A DNA stretch of 64,000 nucleotides, from NCBI GenBank assembly GCA_013297775.1, contig JAAFIL010000014.1:1-64000 (forward strand). The letters run 5' to 3'. Below, piece after piece: positions 15,973 to 24,321 of the stretch (its first letter is position 1; every line of letters starts with the position of its first letter). Made by a program: the position numbers and the translations under genes. The notes beneath the pieces were generated by a model, which saw only the letters and a program-made list of their open reading frames with translations, did no database searches and was not told where the DNA came from. This DNA is from Bacteroidota bacterium (GTDB lineage Bacteria; Bacteroidota; Bacteroidia; B-17B0; Aurantibacillaceae).

Positions 15973-17211
15973 ATGATTTTATTGAAGGAAAATACAGGTA
16001 TTGCCTTAAACGCCATACAGTCGAATAAACTGCGAGCCATTATTACCATGTTAATCATTGCTATTGGTATCACGGCGTTAGTGGGTACTTTAAGTGCCAT
16101 AGATGCTATCAAGAATGGCATCAACAGTAATTTCACGAACATGGGTGCTAACACGTTTACCATTAGAGGCAACGAAAATGCCGTGAGGGTGGGGCGCAAG
16201 GGACGAAAGCAAAAGCAATATCCAGTTATCCGTTATCAAGAGGCTTTACAATTTAAAAAAGAATTTACGTTTCCATGTTTAACATCAATTTCTACTTTGG
16301 CAACTTTTTCGGGTCGTTTAAAATATAATGGCGAACGCACCAATCCAAATATTCAAATTTTTGGTACCGACGATAATTATTTACAAACCGCAGGATATGA
16401 ATTGGCTGAAGGGCGTAATTTTTCAACTAACGAAATAAATAGCATTACACCCGTTACAATTATTGGGCAAGAGGTGGCAACAGCTTTGTTTGGCGATAAA
16501 AAATCGGCATTGAATGCTTTAATTAGCGTGGGTGCTGCTAAGTATAAAGTAATAGGGGTATTAAAATCAAAAGGGAATAGTAGTGGCTTTGGCGGCGATA
16601 AAATTGCGTTAATTCCGCTGTTAAATGCTAGGCAATATTTTGCTAAACCCGACATGAGTTTTACCATTAATGTTATGGTAAGCAATGGTCAGTTATTAGA
16701 TTTATTATTGTTTGAAGGCACGGGCTTATTCCGAAAAATTAGAAAGTGCGATTTAGCGAGTGCTGCTAATTTTGACATTGTAAAGAGCGATAATTTAGCG
16801 TCGTTGTTAATAGATAATTTACAAAAAGTAACCATGGGTGCCACCATCATTGGATTTATTACCCTCTTAGGGGCTGCTATTGGACTAATGAACATTATGT
16901 TAGTTAGTGTTACCGAACGCACTCGCGAAATTGGTATTCGGAAGGCACTAGGCGCAACAGAAATTACCATTAAAAATCAGTTTCTAATTGAAAGTATTGT
17001 AATTTGTTTAATGGGCGGTTTACTTGGTATTGTGTTTGGAATTGCCATTGGTAACCTCATCAGTTTTGGCTTAGGTGTTGGGTTTTTTATTCCTTGGTTC
17101 TGGATTTTAAATGGACTTATTATTTGTATTTTAGTGGGGTTGTTGAGTGGATATATCCCAGCGCAACGGGCTTCTAAACTCGACCCTATTGAAAGTTTAA
17201 GATTTGAATAA
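15973..17211 (+). CDS. ABC transporter permease, MacB/FtsX type
   Basis: The 412-residue protein from ATG 15973 has the standard MacB permease layout. An N-terminal helix follows the family phrase ALNAIQSNKLRAIITMLIIA, then comes a large periplasmic MacB_PCD domain (~residues 45-265), then three C-terminal helices with the conserved link GLMNIMLVSVTERTREIGIR and the motif RKALGATEITIKNQFL, ending in YIPAQRASKLDPIESLRFE. A TTG at 15931 would add 14 residues but does not fit the family start. The cognate ATPase is not adjacent. MacB-type transporters move substrates across the periplasm by mechanotransmission. The substrate here is unknown. Confidence 0.9.
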   Translation: MILLKENTGIALNAIQSNKLRAIITMLIIAIGITALVGTLSAIDAIKNGINSNFTNMGANTFTIRGNENAVRVGRKGRKQKQYPVIRYQEALQFKKEFTFPCLTSISTLATFSGRLKYNGERTNPNIQIFGTDDNYLQTAGYELAEGRNFSTNEINSITPVTIIGQEVATALFGDKKSALNALISVGAAKYKVIGVLKSKGNSSGFGGDKIALIPLLNARQYFAKPDMSFTINVMVSNGQLLDLLLFEGTGLFRKIRKCDLASAANFDIVKSDNLASLLIDNLQKVTMGATIIGFITLLGAAIGLMNIMLVSVTERTREIGIRKALGATEITIKNQFLIESIVICLMGGLLGIVFGIAIGNLISFGLGVGFFIPWFWILNGLIICILVGLLSGYIPAQRASKLDPIESLRFE

Positions 17212-17218
17212 GCAATAA

Positions 17219-17844
17219 ATGACTTTTCGGCCGTTTACCTTTCATAAACCCAATTATTTGAGTAGTCGCCTTGTTTTTATAGTAAGTGTACTCATAATTG
17301 GTTTAACGTGTTTGGCTGTGTGGGCATTAGGATTGGGGCAACATAGAAGTTTGTACCACAAAATTCTTTAATGTCAACGTCCATTTTATCTATTTCCTTT
17401 TTCGTGTTTTTATTCATCAATTTATACCGAGGGGTTAAACTAAAGGAAACCCTTGGTAGTTTTAAATCTAGATTAGCGGTTACAAAGCCAAATCTTAAGT
17501 TTAATACCTTAGGAGGTAAAGAATTTACTGAACTTATTTTTTTAGAAGACGCAGAAGGCTGTGTTGGTGTTTTTGTAACGCTATTGGTTTGGGTGTTAGT
17601 GGCACTCATTTTTATTTTTGTTATTTTTATTTTAGGAGCAGTGGCGTGGTATGGCTTTTTAATTTTTACCGCTATGTTATACTGGGTATTTTTTAGAATG
17701 TTAAGGCTTGTTTTTAAAAGTCGAAATGTGTGCTATAAAAATTGGAAGAAGAGTTTGCTGTATGCTTTTTTTTACACCATTTTTTACACCATTTGGATTT
17801 ATAATGTCATTTTAGGAGCTCATTATCTTGTAAGCTTTTGTTAA
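17219..17844 (+). pseudogene. Membrane protein gene split by a frameshift
   Basis: An ATG at 17219 opens 50 codons with one membrane helix (LVFIVSVLIIGLTCLAVWAL) and ends LGQHRSLYHKIL-stop at 17369. The next frame begins at ATG 17371 (157 residues: STSILSISFFVFLFINLYRG, then three more helices). Adding one A to the A-run at 17360-17363 joins the frames as LYHKNSLMSTSILS, giving one ~208-residue protein with a continuous topology. This suggests a one-base deletion or a sequencing error in the A-run. I do not recognise a function. The gene is 7 bases after the permease gene and may share its transcript. The alternative is two independent small membrane proteins. Confidence 0.55.
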
Positions 17845-17929
17845 TTCGTTAGAGGAATTTTTAAAGATGGAATAATAGGCGATAGCCCCACCTAATCTTA
17901 ATTGGAGTCGTTGAATTATCCAAATAAAC

Positions 17930-17955
17930 AAGAGGACATGCCCAAAAAATAATGC
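17930..17955. repeat. Family D repeat fragment
   Basis: AGAGGACATGCCCAAAAAAT resembles the D ends elsewhere (GGGGACACGCCCAAAA near 34033, GTGGCACGCCCAAAAAAT near 41073). The remaining gap 17845-18026 shows only weakly repeat-like sequence such as GGCGATAGCCCCACC. Confidence 0.35.
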
Positions 17956-18026
17956 CGCTTACATACGAAAAATTAGAAGTAAATAGGAAATGTTATCTAA
18001 ATAATTGGGGAAACCATCTATCAACA

Positions 18027-18060
18027 TTTGCTATTCGATTGAGTTTTTTTTGTATGTTTG
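18027..18060 (+). promoter_or_regulatory. Promoter of the small secreted protein gene
   Basis: TTTG at 18027-18030, 22 bases, then TATGTTTG at 18053-18060, a near-ideal TTTG / TAnnTTTG pair. The ATG is 17 bases downstream. Confidence 0.6.
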
Positions 18061-18077
18061 ACAGATAAGTAAAAAAA

Positions 18078-18518
18078 ATGAAAAAAGTAATTGCTGTATT
18101 ATTAATTGCATTAACACAATTAACGTTTGCTCAAAACGAAGAAAAAACTATTGAATTGAATTGTTATAATAAATGGGCTGCTAAATTTGAAGAGCGCGGA
18201 GCCACTGAGGTAGCCGATGGAATTTATACCGATGTTATCATCACCAATCGCCAAGGGGCGCAAGCCAAATGTTTTGACGGGAAAGCGGAAGTTAAAAATG
18301 GCAAACTAATGAAAGTATATGTTTTGTTGGATGATGGTAATTACGATGAAGTTATCAAAACATGGAAAAATAAAAGCAACGACAACGTAAATATTATAAA
18401 TGGCATTAGTAAAACCATGATAACCGTTCACAACGAGTTAATTAACGTGTTGTGGGTGAAAAAAATTAAGCCTAAAAAATCTAAGCCTAAAAAAGCGGCC
18501 GAACCTACCGACGACTAA
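18078..18518 (+). CDS. Small secreted protein of unknown function
   Basis: The 146-residue protein begins with a clear Sec signal peptide (KKVIAVLLIALTQLTFA, then Q-N after the cut). The mature part is charged and contains CYNKWAAKFEERGATEVADG followed by TDVIITNRQGAQAKCFDGKA, with two cysteines about 35 residues apart that could form a disulfide. The C-terminus is a Lys/Pro-rich tail, KPKKSKPKKAAEPTDD. There is no lipobox. The gene has its own strong promoter and a terminator directly after it, so it is a single-gene unit. The family is not recognised. The highly basic tail might bind nucleic acid or LPS, but that is a guess. Confidence 0.75.
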   Translation: MKKVIAVLLIALTQLTFAQNEEKTIELNCYNKWAAKFEERGATEVADGIYTDVIITNRQGAQAKCFDGKAEVKNGKLMKVYVLLDDGNYDEVIKTWKNKSNDNVNIINGISKTMITVHNELINVLWVKKIKPKKSKPKKAAEPTDD

Positions 18519-18544
18519 GGTATTTCTACTTTTTCTTAAAAATT

Positions 18545-18567
18545 AGACCGTTTTAACGGTCTTTTTT
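18545..18567 (+). terminator. Intrinsic terminator
   Basis: AGACCGT-TTTA-ACGGTCT followed by TTTTT. The 7-bp stem ends the 18078 transcript just before the trigger-factor promoter. Confidence 0.8.
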
Positions 18568-18598
18568 ATTTAAGCGTTGAGCTTTACGGAAAAAACCG

Positions 18599-18606
18599 TA
18601 TTTTTG
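18599..18606 (+). promoter_or_regulatory. -7 promoter box for tig
   Basis: TATTTTTG matches TAnnTTTG. A TTGA at 18577-18580 is a weak -33 candidate. Transcription would start near 18610, before the ATG at 18642. Confidence 0.5.
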
Positions 18607-18641
18607 CAGCCCTTTTATTGAAGGAATTTAACATAGATGCC

Positions 18642-19976
18642 ATGAATATAACAAAACAAGCTATTGATGCCTTACATGCTGAAGTTACTATTGAGGTAAC
18701 CCCAACCGATTACGAATCTCGTGTGAGCGATGCCCTTAAAAAAGTGCAACGCCAAGCAGCTATGCCAGGTTTCCGCCCGGGTAAAGTACCCGCAGGATTA
18801 ATTAAAAAGCAATACGGCACCCAAATATTAGTGGATGAGTTAAACAAACTCTTAAACGACAGTATTTACAAATTTGTTGAAGAACAACAATTAGATATTT
18901 TGGGAAATCCCATGCCCAACACCGATACGGTTATAGATTGGGCTAATCAAAAAGAGTTTACGTTTAAATACGAACTTGGTCTAGCGCCGCAATTTGATAT
19001 AGCATTAGATAGCAACCAAACGTTTGTTTATAAAACTGTTAAAATAGACGATGCCTTGATTGATAAATATGTAAAGGATGTGCGTCGTAACCACGGTAAG
19101 CCCGTTAATCCAGAAACTGCTGGCGATAAAGACGTTGTGTTTGTAGATATTGTTGAACTAGACGCTAACAATGAGATTTTGCTTGGCGGTGTATTTAAAA
19201 GTACAAGTATTGGAATCGAACGTTTAAAAAATGAGGCAGGAAAAGCCCAATTACTTGGTATTAAAAAAGAAGACAAAATTATTATTGCTGCCAACGATTT
19301 GTACGATACCGCTTTAGACAAAAGCATTTCGTTAGGTATTGATAAAGATTTGGCAGAAAATTTTACAAGCAATTTACAGTTAACCGTTAAAAACATTGCC
19401 CGTTTAGAAGACGCCGACTTAAATGAAGAATTGTTTGATAAAATATATGGTGCTGGTAACGTAAAAACAGAAGAAGAATTTCGTGAAAAAATTAAGAACG
19501 AATTAGGGCTAATGTTTAATGCTGATGCCGATAAATTTTTACGAGGCGAAATTGAAAACAAATTGGTTTCAAAATTAAATTTACAATTACCCGACACCTT
19601 TTTAAAACGTTGGTTAAAAACCGTAAACGAAAAACCATTAAGCGAAGAAGACTTAGAAAAAGAATACCCTAACTACGCTAAGGCCATGCAATGGCGTTTA
19701 ATCGAAAATAAAATCATTAAAGACAACGCCATTAAAGTAGAAGCCGCCGAAGCCGAGAATGAAGCCAAAGCCTATATTTATGGCGAGTATGCCCGCTACG
19801 GACAAGTTGCCAACGACGAAGATGTAGAAAAAATAGCGAAAGATTTACTAAGCAAAGAAAAAGAAGCACAAAAAATATTCGAAAACCTTTATACTAAAAA
19901 GGTAATTGATTTGGTAAAATCTACCTGCACACTCGATATGAAAGAAGTAAGCTATGACGATTTCTTTAAAAACTAA
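18642..19976 (+). CDS. tig: Trigger factor (ribosome-associated chaperone)
   Basis: Trigger factor binds ribosomal protein L23 near the tunnel exit and shields nascent chains. The 444-residue product starts at ATG 18642. A TTG at 18618 lies at the predicted transcription start and is not favoured. The ribosome-binding signature PGFRPGKVPAGLIKKQYG sits near residues 38-55 in the N-terminal domain. The middle part, corresponding to the FKBP-like domain, is poorly conserved, as in many Bacteroidota trigger factors. The C-terminal half is the helical cradle, rich in E and K (NEKPLSEEDLEKEYPNYAKA). A strong terminator follows at 20036. It is monocistronic. Confidence 0.93.
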   Translation: MNITKQAIDALHAEVTIEVTPTDYESRVSDALKKVQRQAAMPGFRPGKVPAGLIKKQYGTQILVDELNKLLNDSIYKFVEEQQLDILGNPMPNTDTVIDWANQKEFTFKYELGLAPQFDIALDSNQTFVYKTVKIDDALIDKYVKDVRRNHGKPVNPETAGDKDVVFVDIVELDANNEILLGGVFKSTSIGIERLKNEAGKAQLLGIKKEDKIIIAANDLYDTALDKSISLGIDKDLAENFTSNLQLTVKNIARLEDADLNEELFDKIYGAGNVKTEEEFREKIKNELGLMFNADADKFLRGEIENKLVSKLNLQLPDTFLKRWLKTVNEKPLSEEDLEKEYPNYAKAMQWRLIENKIIKDNAIKVEAAEAENEAKAYIYGEYARYGQVANDEDVEKIAKDLLSKEKEAQKIFENLYTKKVIDLVKSTCTLDMKEVSYDDFFKN

Positions 19977-20035
19977 TTCCTTAAATCGTAAATAGGCTAT
20001 AGAAAATCTATTTACAATTAAAACTTAAAATGGAA

Positions 20036-20065
20036 AGGGTTATCTCGAAAAGATAGCCCTTTTTT
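20036..20065 (+). terminator. Intrinsic terminator of tig
   Basis: AGGGTTATCT-CGAAA-AGATAGCCCT is a 10-bp stem with one G-U pair, followed by TTTTTATTTT. The gap onward to 20215 contains no other clear element. Confidence 0.85.
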
Positions 20066-20215
20066 ATTTTTATGGGTCATTATTACTGCCGCCAAACAAA
20101 ATTTATTTTACTGACAATCAATAGTATATAAAATAGTTTAAAATTATTTTGGAGGTGTTGTCCAATTCAAACTAACTCGTTCGTCATGGAGGTATAAACT
20201 TAAAAATTATAAAAA

Positions 20216-20779
20216 ATGATGAAGGTTGTAAAAATTATTGGTATTGCACTAGGTGTAATTACGATTTCGGGAGTTATCCTTGCTCTTGTTGTTCCAAAAA
20301 GGATTTCAGTAACGCATACTCAATTTATTAAAGCAAGTAAGCAAGAGGTGTTCGACCAATTGCGTTTTATGAAAAACTTCCCTAACTGGTCGCCATTTAA
20401 GGTGCAAGACCCCGAGCAAAAATTTGCCATTAGTGGTAACGACGGCCATGTAGGTGCTACTTTTAGTTGGGAAGGCGTGAAAGAAAAGAGCAAAGGTTTG
20501 CAAAAAATTGTTGAGTTAAAAGGCAACGATTACTTAAAAATTAATTGCGACATTACTGTTCCATTTCAATCGAACCCCAGCTTTGCTTATCAATTGCGTG
20601 AAGTAAATGGCGGTGTAGAACTTACACAATACTTTGATACCGAAATGCCTGTTCCCGCTAATGTTTTTGGCATGTTAATGGGTTTAAAAACCGAAATCTC
20701 GAACATCAACAAACAAGGCTTAAACCTCTTAAAAAAAGTAAGCGAACAAAATTCAACCGCTGCATTACACATTAATTAA
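20216..20779 (+). CDS. SRPBCC-family protein with N-terminal membrane anchor
   Basis: The 187-residue protein has one N-terminal hydrophobic helix (~residues 5-25, VKIIGIALGVITISGVILAL) and then a START-like SRPBCC fold (~35-180). Family features include the initial strand ISVTHTQFIKASKQEVFDQL, FPNWSPFK after the first helix, and a final long helix GLKTEISNINKQGLNLLKKV. These hydrophobic-cavity proteins bind lipids or other small ligands. Bacterial members are often annotated as polyketide cyclase/dehydrase without evidence. It is followed at 63 bases by a YciI-like gene in the same direction, probably one transcript. The exact ligand is unknown. The start is ATG 20216 or the adjacent ATG 20219. 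Confidence 0.8.
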   Translation: MMKVVKIIGIALGVITISGVILALVVPKRISVTHTQFIKASKQEVFDQLRFMKNFPNWSPFKVQDPEQKFAISGNDGHVGATFSWEGVKEKSKGLQKIVELKGNDYLKINCDITVPFQSNPSFAYQLREVNGGVELTQYFDTEMPVPANVFGMLMGLKTEISNINKQGLNLLKKVSEQNSTAALHIN

Positions 20780-20842
20780 CTTTAAAATAAAAAATAGAAT
20801 TAATAGAACCATTAAATTTAACCACTTAAAAAATCAAGAAAC

Positions 20843-21187
20843 ATGAAACAATTTATGATGTTATTCCGCATGGAACCGAACCCTAACTACGAATTATCAC
20901 CTGAGCAAATGCAAGAGAGCATGAAGCAATGGCAAGATTGGATGGGAGGAATTGCTGCCCAAGGAAAATTTGAAAGTACCAACCAGTTGGGCTTTGAGGG
21001 CAAAACATTAAAAGCCGACGGGGTTATAACCGACGGGCCTTATGCCGAAGTAAAAGAAATTGTGGGCGGCTACATTATTGTAAAAGCCAATGATATAGAT
21101 GAAGCCATCGAATTGGCAAAAGGTTGCCCTATTTTATTAATGGGTGGCCATGTAGAAGTACGCGATATTATGGTATTGAATCTTTAA
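20843..21187 (+). CDS. YciI-like (DGPF domain) protein
   Basis: The 114-residue protein is a single ferredoxin-like YCII-related domain. It starts KQFMMLFRMEPNPN, has a long helix PEQMQESMKQWQDWMGG, and shows the family hallmark VITDGPYAEVKEIVGGYIIV with the DGP motif, followed by DIDEAIELAKGCP and HVEVRDIM. Proteins of this kind sometimes sit with ECF sigma factors or act in small-molecule metabolism. The biochemical role is not known. It is preceded by an SRPBCC gene (63 bases) and ends with a strong terminator at 21212. Confidence 0.85.
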   Translation: MKQFMMLFRMEPNPNYELSPEQMQESMKQWQDWMGGIAAQGKFESTNQLGFEGKTLKADGVITDGPYAEVKEIVGGYIIVKANDIDEAIELAKGCPILLMGGHVEVRDIMVLNL

Positions 21188-21211
21188 GAAAAATAACACA
21201 CTTTTTACATG

Positions 21212-21247
21212 AAAAGCCTTATCTAATCCAATAGATAAGGCTTTTTT
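21212..21247 (+). terminator. Intrinsic terminator after the YciI gene
   Basis: A 14-bp stem with arms AAAAGCCTTATCTA and TAGATAAGGCTTTT, loop ATCCAA, and a T-run. It is perfect and probably works in both directions. Confidence 0.85.
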
Positions 21248-21489
21248 ATTTTGTCAAAACAAAAGGCGTATGCCATAAAAACATTTATCTCTTGAAAACA
21301 AAAGTTACACCAATTGTACACACAAAATAACCGATCCACCTTTGCGAACTCAGTGCCACGGCCATGTTGTACCCGCATTTCTAATCCCGTTATAGCTTTC
21401 AACCTAAAGCCACACCCTCTAACAATTCCATACAACTTAACTCGTAGTAATTAATAAAGGCAGTGACTTTTTCTAAAATCCTTTTTCAA

Positions 21490-21595
21490 AATTTATAATT
21501 TCCGCCTCGGCGAACTCTGCGTCTTGGCGTGTTATTTTTAGTGTAATCTATTATTTAATCGAATTATAGCCCTTATTATAGAGTTTCTCTTTCCT
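21490..21595 (+). repeat. Family F repeat joined to a family A end
   Basis: The segment has TTTCCGCCTCGGCGAACTCT, GCGTCTTGGCGTGTTATTTT and then AATCTATTATTTAATCGAAT plus TTATTATAGAGTTTCTCTTT. The same order (CTTTGCGTGCTATTTTTAAT, AATCTATTATTGAATCAAGT, TTATTCTAAAGA) recurs at 25573-25652, and an inverted copy lies at 37065-37180. Confidence 0.45.
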
Positions 21596-21712
21596 CCAAT
21601 TTGGCATTAAATAAAGCACATCGCCAGCTTTAAATTCTAGTTTCAGATTTACGCATTTGTTAAAAACGACAAGGGTATTGCCATATTCTTTATTGATTTT
21701 ATTTTTACAACT
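21551..21712 (-). pseudogene. Possible 3' gene remnant without a start codon
   Basis: A 53-residue open frame ends at TAA 21551 and includes EYGNTLVVFNKCVNLKLEF then KAGDVLYLMPNWRKEKLYNK. The composition looks protein-like, but the frame is bounded upstream by a stop with no start codon, so it may be the tail of a decayed gene. It overlaps the repeat at 21545-21595. No family is recognised, and a chance frame is possible. Confidence 0.25.
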
Positions 21713-21926
21713 ATTTTAAAATAAACAACTTAACATTTATGCTATATAATCAGTTTAAAAAATAAATCATCACATTAATAAAATAATATAAATACACCGC
21801 ATTACAACCGTCTTTTATAGGGTAATTTAATTGGATTTAGAATTTACATTTACGGTTTTTGCCTGTTACATACCTAAATTGCATTTTATATTTTGATGGT
21901 TTAGTGATGAATACAACACCAAAAAA

Positions 21927-21998
21927 ATCCAGTTTTCTGGATCATAACCAAAAGGGTTTTTAAAACAACAATTGTATCGTTTCTACAATTGTTGTTTT
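21927..21998 (+). ncRNA. Hairpin pair with terminator, candidate small RNA end
   Basis: A small hairpin ATCCAG-TTTT-CTGGAT (21927-21942) is followed by a perfect 15-bp stem, AAAACAACAATTGTA / TACAATTGTTGTTTT (21962-21976, 21984-21998), whose last bases run into a T-tract. The previous plus-strand gene already ends at 21212. This stem therefore terminates either a noncoding transcript or a minus-strand read-through (it is nearly symmetric). A TATATTTTG at 21887 is a near-match to a -7 box with one extra base. Confidence 0.35.
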
Positions 21999-22106
21999 TA
22001 AATCCTTAATAAAAGAACACCCCCCTCACCTCTTTCCTGTTTCTAATTTTAACCAGAAATCACTACCCATTCCTCCTAACTCATTTTTAAGTATTGATTT
22101 TAAGTA

Positions 22107-22160
22107 TTTTACAGAGTTAGCTATTTTATTCTAAAGAACTTTTTTCTTAAAATCGCGGTT
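22107..22160 (+). repeat. Family A repeat end
   Basis: TTTTACAGAGTTAGCTATTT, TATTCTAAAGAACTTTTTTC and TTAAAATCGCGGTT repeat the right end of the block at 5801-5857 almost base for base. It lies 30 bases from the 3' end of the convergent barrel gene. Confidence 0.6.
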
Positions 22161-22190
22161 AAACTAAAATACCTTTGGTTTGCGTATCAA

Positions 22191-22886
22191 CTAAAAACGT
22201 AGGCTGTGCCGTAAGCCAAGGCTAAACGTCCACATAACGCCTTCATTTTCCAAGTTATAAATATTAGTTCCAATAAATGTTTCTGCAAAGTCATCTATTT
22301 CTACTTGTGGCCAAAAGCCAAACTTCACAAAAGCATCGGTAGCGTGTTTCGATGTTTGCCAAAACCTATAATCCATTTGTAATTGAAAACTATAGGTAAA
22401 AGTATTCGACTTGTATTTTTCCTCTTCATCCTCATCTAACCACAAAGGGGCTTTGTCCTCGCGCAAATGCGTACTCAATAAACCTGCAAAAACACCCGCC
22501 GAAAAACGAAGGCGTTTAAAAGACGACGTTGAATCGAAAGGCGAATAATAACATTGCAAGCCTAAAGTATAAGCTTTCGGATGAATGCTTATCCGTTGCG
22601 TTTCATTTCTCCCAACAGAAGGAAAATACATAAAGTCGAAAGCTGTTGCACCTGCCCAGCGTCTATTAAATTGATAACTATACGCCAAAGCCCCCCGAAC
22701 CCCATTTTGCAACAAGGCTTGTTCTTTACTTTGCCAAGGCCGAGAGAAATTATAGTATTGAATAATCTTATCAAATGCAGGACTATACACATACAAATAG
22801 CCCGCATCTAAACTTAGTGCGTGCCTTTGCGCTTGCCCCGCAAGTTGAAGCACCAAACAACTTATTAAAAATCCTAGTTTTTTCAT
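22191..22886 (-). CDS. Putative outer-membrane beta-barrel protein
   Basis: The 231-residue protein has a Sec signal peptide (KKLGFLISCLVLQLAGQAQ). It then shows about eight predicted strands with alternating hydrophobicity, for example HALSLDAGYLYVYS, YTLGLQCYYSP, FSAGVFAGLLS and FTYSFQLQMDYRF, ending in an aromatic residue (GLRHSLRF) as barrel proteins do. An acidic loop (WLDEDEEEKYK) lies near residue 150. The function is unknown. Its ATG is 2 bases from the stop of the upstream amine oxidase gene, so the two are co-transcribed and probably both act in the envelope. Confidence 0.65.
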   Translation of the reverse strand: MKKLGFLISCLVLQLAGQAQRHALSLDAGYLYVYSPAFDKIIQYYNFSRPWQSKEQALLQNGVRGALAYSYQFNRRWAGATAFDFMYFPSVGRNETQRISIHPKAYTLGLQCYYSPFDSTSSFKRLRFSAGVFAGLLSTHLREDKAPLWLDEDEEEKYKSNTFTYSFQLQMDYRFWQTSKHATDAFVKFGFWPQVEIDDFAETFIGTNIYNLENEGVMWTFSLGLRHSLRF

Positions 22887-22888
22887 AT

Positions 22889-24265
22889 TTACTTTTCTAA
22901 GGATTCTAAAATTTCTTTAACGGCACGTAATCCAGTTTCCATAGCCCCATGAATGCTGGCAAAATGCCCTTTGGTGTGCGTGGCCTCGCCTGCAAAATAA
23001 AGTTTATTGTCAAGTGGAGCAGCCAACACCTCACGCGCATTCCCTTCTCCAACGCTAGGATAAGAATAAGTGCCCTTCACAAAAGTTTCGTTTTGCCAAT
23101 TCATAATGTAATGATCCGTTAAGCTACTTGTAGCAACCGCATTACCAAACATGGCATCGAGTTCGCTTAAAATTTTACTCAACATGGCGGCATTACCCAT
23201 AGCCACTAACTGCTCGGCATTTTTACCATGCACAAATGCAGTTAAGCAATTGTTGTTGGCACTTCGCCCGGTGCCTGTACTCCAAAACTCGGGTACTAAA
23301 CCCGTACCAAAAATAGAGCCAGTGCTGGCATCCCAAAACCGTTGACTAAACTTTAAAATAACTTTCATGCCCGCACCCATCCCTATTTTTTGAATGGCCT
23401 CACTCTTAGCACTTGGCAAACTGGGGTTAAAGCCTAAACTATTTGTTTTTAAAAGTGGGATAGGTACCGTAACCACAACTTTAGCAGCGGTAAAAGTTTG
23501 GTTCGCCGTTGTTTTTACCTCTACCTCACCCCCCGCATAATTGATTTGATTAACAACGGCATTTAACTGAACCTTTGCCCACACATCGGCACAGGCTTTT
23601 TGTAAAACATCAATGTGTGCGCCGCCCTTTAGTAAAGCATTCGTGTTGCCTGCCGTCCATAACTCGTTTTCAATATTAACGCCTTGCAAACTAATTCGAT
23701 CATTAGAAGTGCCATGCTCGTTGCCAATACGTGCATTTAAGTAGGGACGTACACGTGTACTAAATCCATTAGCCGAAATATAACCCTCAGCATCCACATC
23801 CCCACCCTTATAATTACCTTCTTCTAATGTATCTAAAAAAGCCTCGGCAGCTTTTACATCGGCATCATTAGCCACAACTTCTAAATCCTGAAGCGCATTG
23901 TCTAAATAAATAAAATCCTTGGTATCGCCATCCGCAATAGCCGTGTTAGTACTTTTTACTAAATTATAATACGCACTACGTTCGCCATGAATTTCTTCGG
24001 CACCCAACTCTATCGGAAAATCAGAAAACCCTTCCAACTTGCGAATACGCCCACCAATTTGAGCACCCGCTTCTAAAATAATAACCTCGCAGCCTGCCTT
24101 ATGCAAGAGTTGCGCACAATACATGCCCGCTGCACCTGCTCCAATCACAATTACTTTGGTTGATTTAAAATTTTTACTATTTAAGTTCCGTTTCCGACAA
24201 GCCGTCAAAAAAACGGGTGATAAAAAAAGGGCAGTAGAGGTTAATAAAAAGTCGCGGCGTTTCAT
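22889..24265 (-). CDS. Flavin-dependent amine oxidase, Tat-exported lipoprotein
   Basis: The 458-residue protein begins MKRRDFLLTS, a twin-arginine signal, and continues to a lipobox FLTAC with Cys near residue 23, so it should be folded with FAD before export and then lipid-anchored. The FAD-binding motif VIVIGAGAAGMYCAQLLHKA is near residue 40, GGRIRKL near 66, and the C-terminal flavin-contact region LYFAGEATHTKGHFASIHG near 425. All family landmarks of the monoamine oxidase group are intact. The substrate is unknown. ATG 24265 is used. A TTG two codons earlier lies in the -7 box. A barrel gene follows directly. Confidence 0.88.
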   Translation of the reverse strand: MKRRDFLLTSTALFLSPVFLTACRKRNLNSKNFKSTKVIVIGAGAAGMYCAQLLHKAGCEVIILEAGAQIGGRIRKLEGFSDFPIELGAEEIHGERSAYYNLVKSTNTAIADGDTKDFIYLDNALQDLEVVANDADVKAAEAFLDTLEEGNYKGGDVDAEGYISANGFSTRVRPYLNARIGNEHGTSNDRISLQGVNIENELWTAGNTNALLKGGAHIDVLQKACADVWAKVQLNAVVNQINYAGGEVEVKTTANQTFTAAKVVVTVPIPLLKTNSLGFNPSLPSAKSEAIQKIGMGAGMKVILKFSQRFWDASTGSIFGTGLVPEFWSTGTGRSANNNCLTAFVHGKNAEQLVAMGNAAMLSKILSELDAMFGNAVATSSLTDHYIMNWQNETFVKGTYSYPSVGEGNAREVLAAPLDNKLYFAGEATHTKGHFASIHGAMETGLRAVKEILESLEK

Positions 24266-24268
24266 GTT

Positions 24269-24276
24269 CAAATATA
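24269..24276 (-). promoter_or_regulatory. -7 box immediately before the amine oxidase ATG
   Basis: TATATTTG on the minus strand ends 3 bases before the ATG at 24265, which predicts a leaderless message. It offers an internal promoter separating this gene from the upstream 24930 gene. Confidence 0.5.
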
Positions 24277-24321
24277 GAAATAAAACGTTTTAAGTAATAA
24301 TTCATTGAACACAAAAATAAA

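Noticed and set aside
19028-19597. 189-codon minus-strand frame
   Set aside because: Antisense to trigger factor; Ser/Leu/Ile-rich composition follows from the AT-rich sense codons.
21223-21435. 70-codon minus-strand frame
   Set aside because: Its end lies inside the terminator of the YciI gene and it has no coding character.
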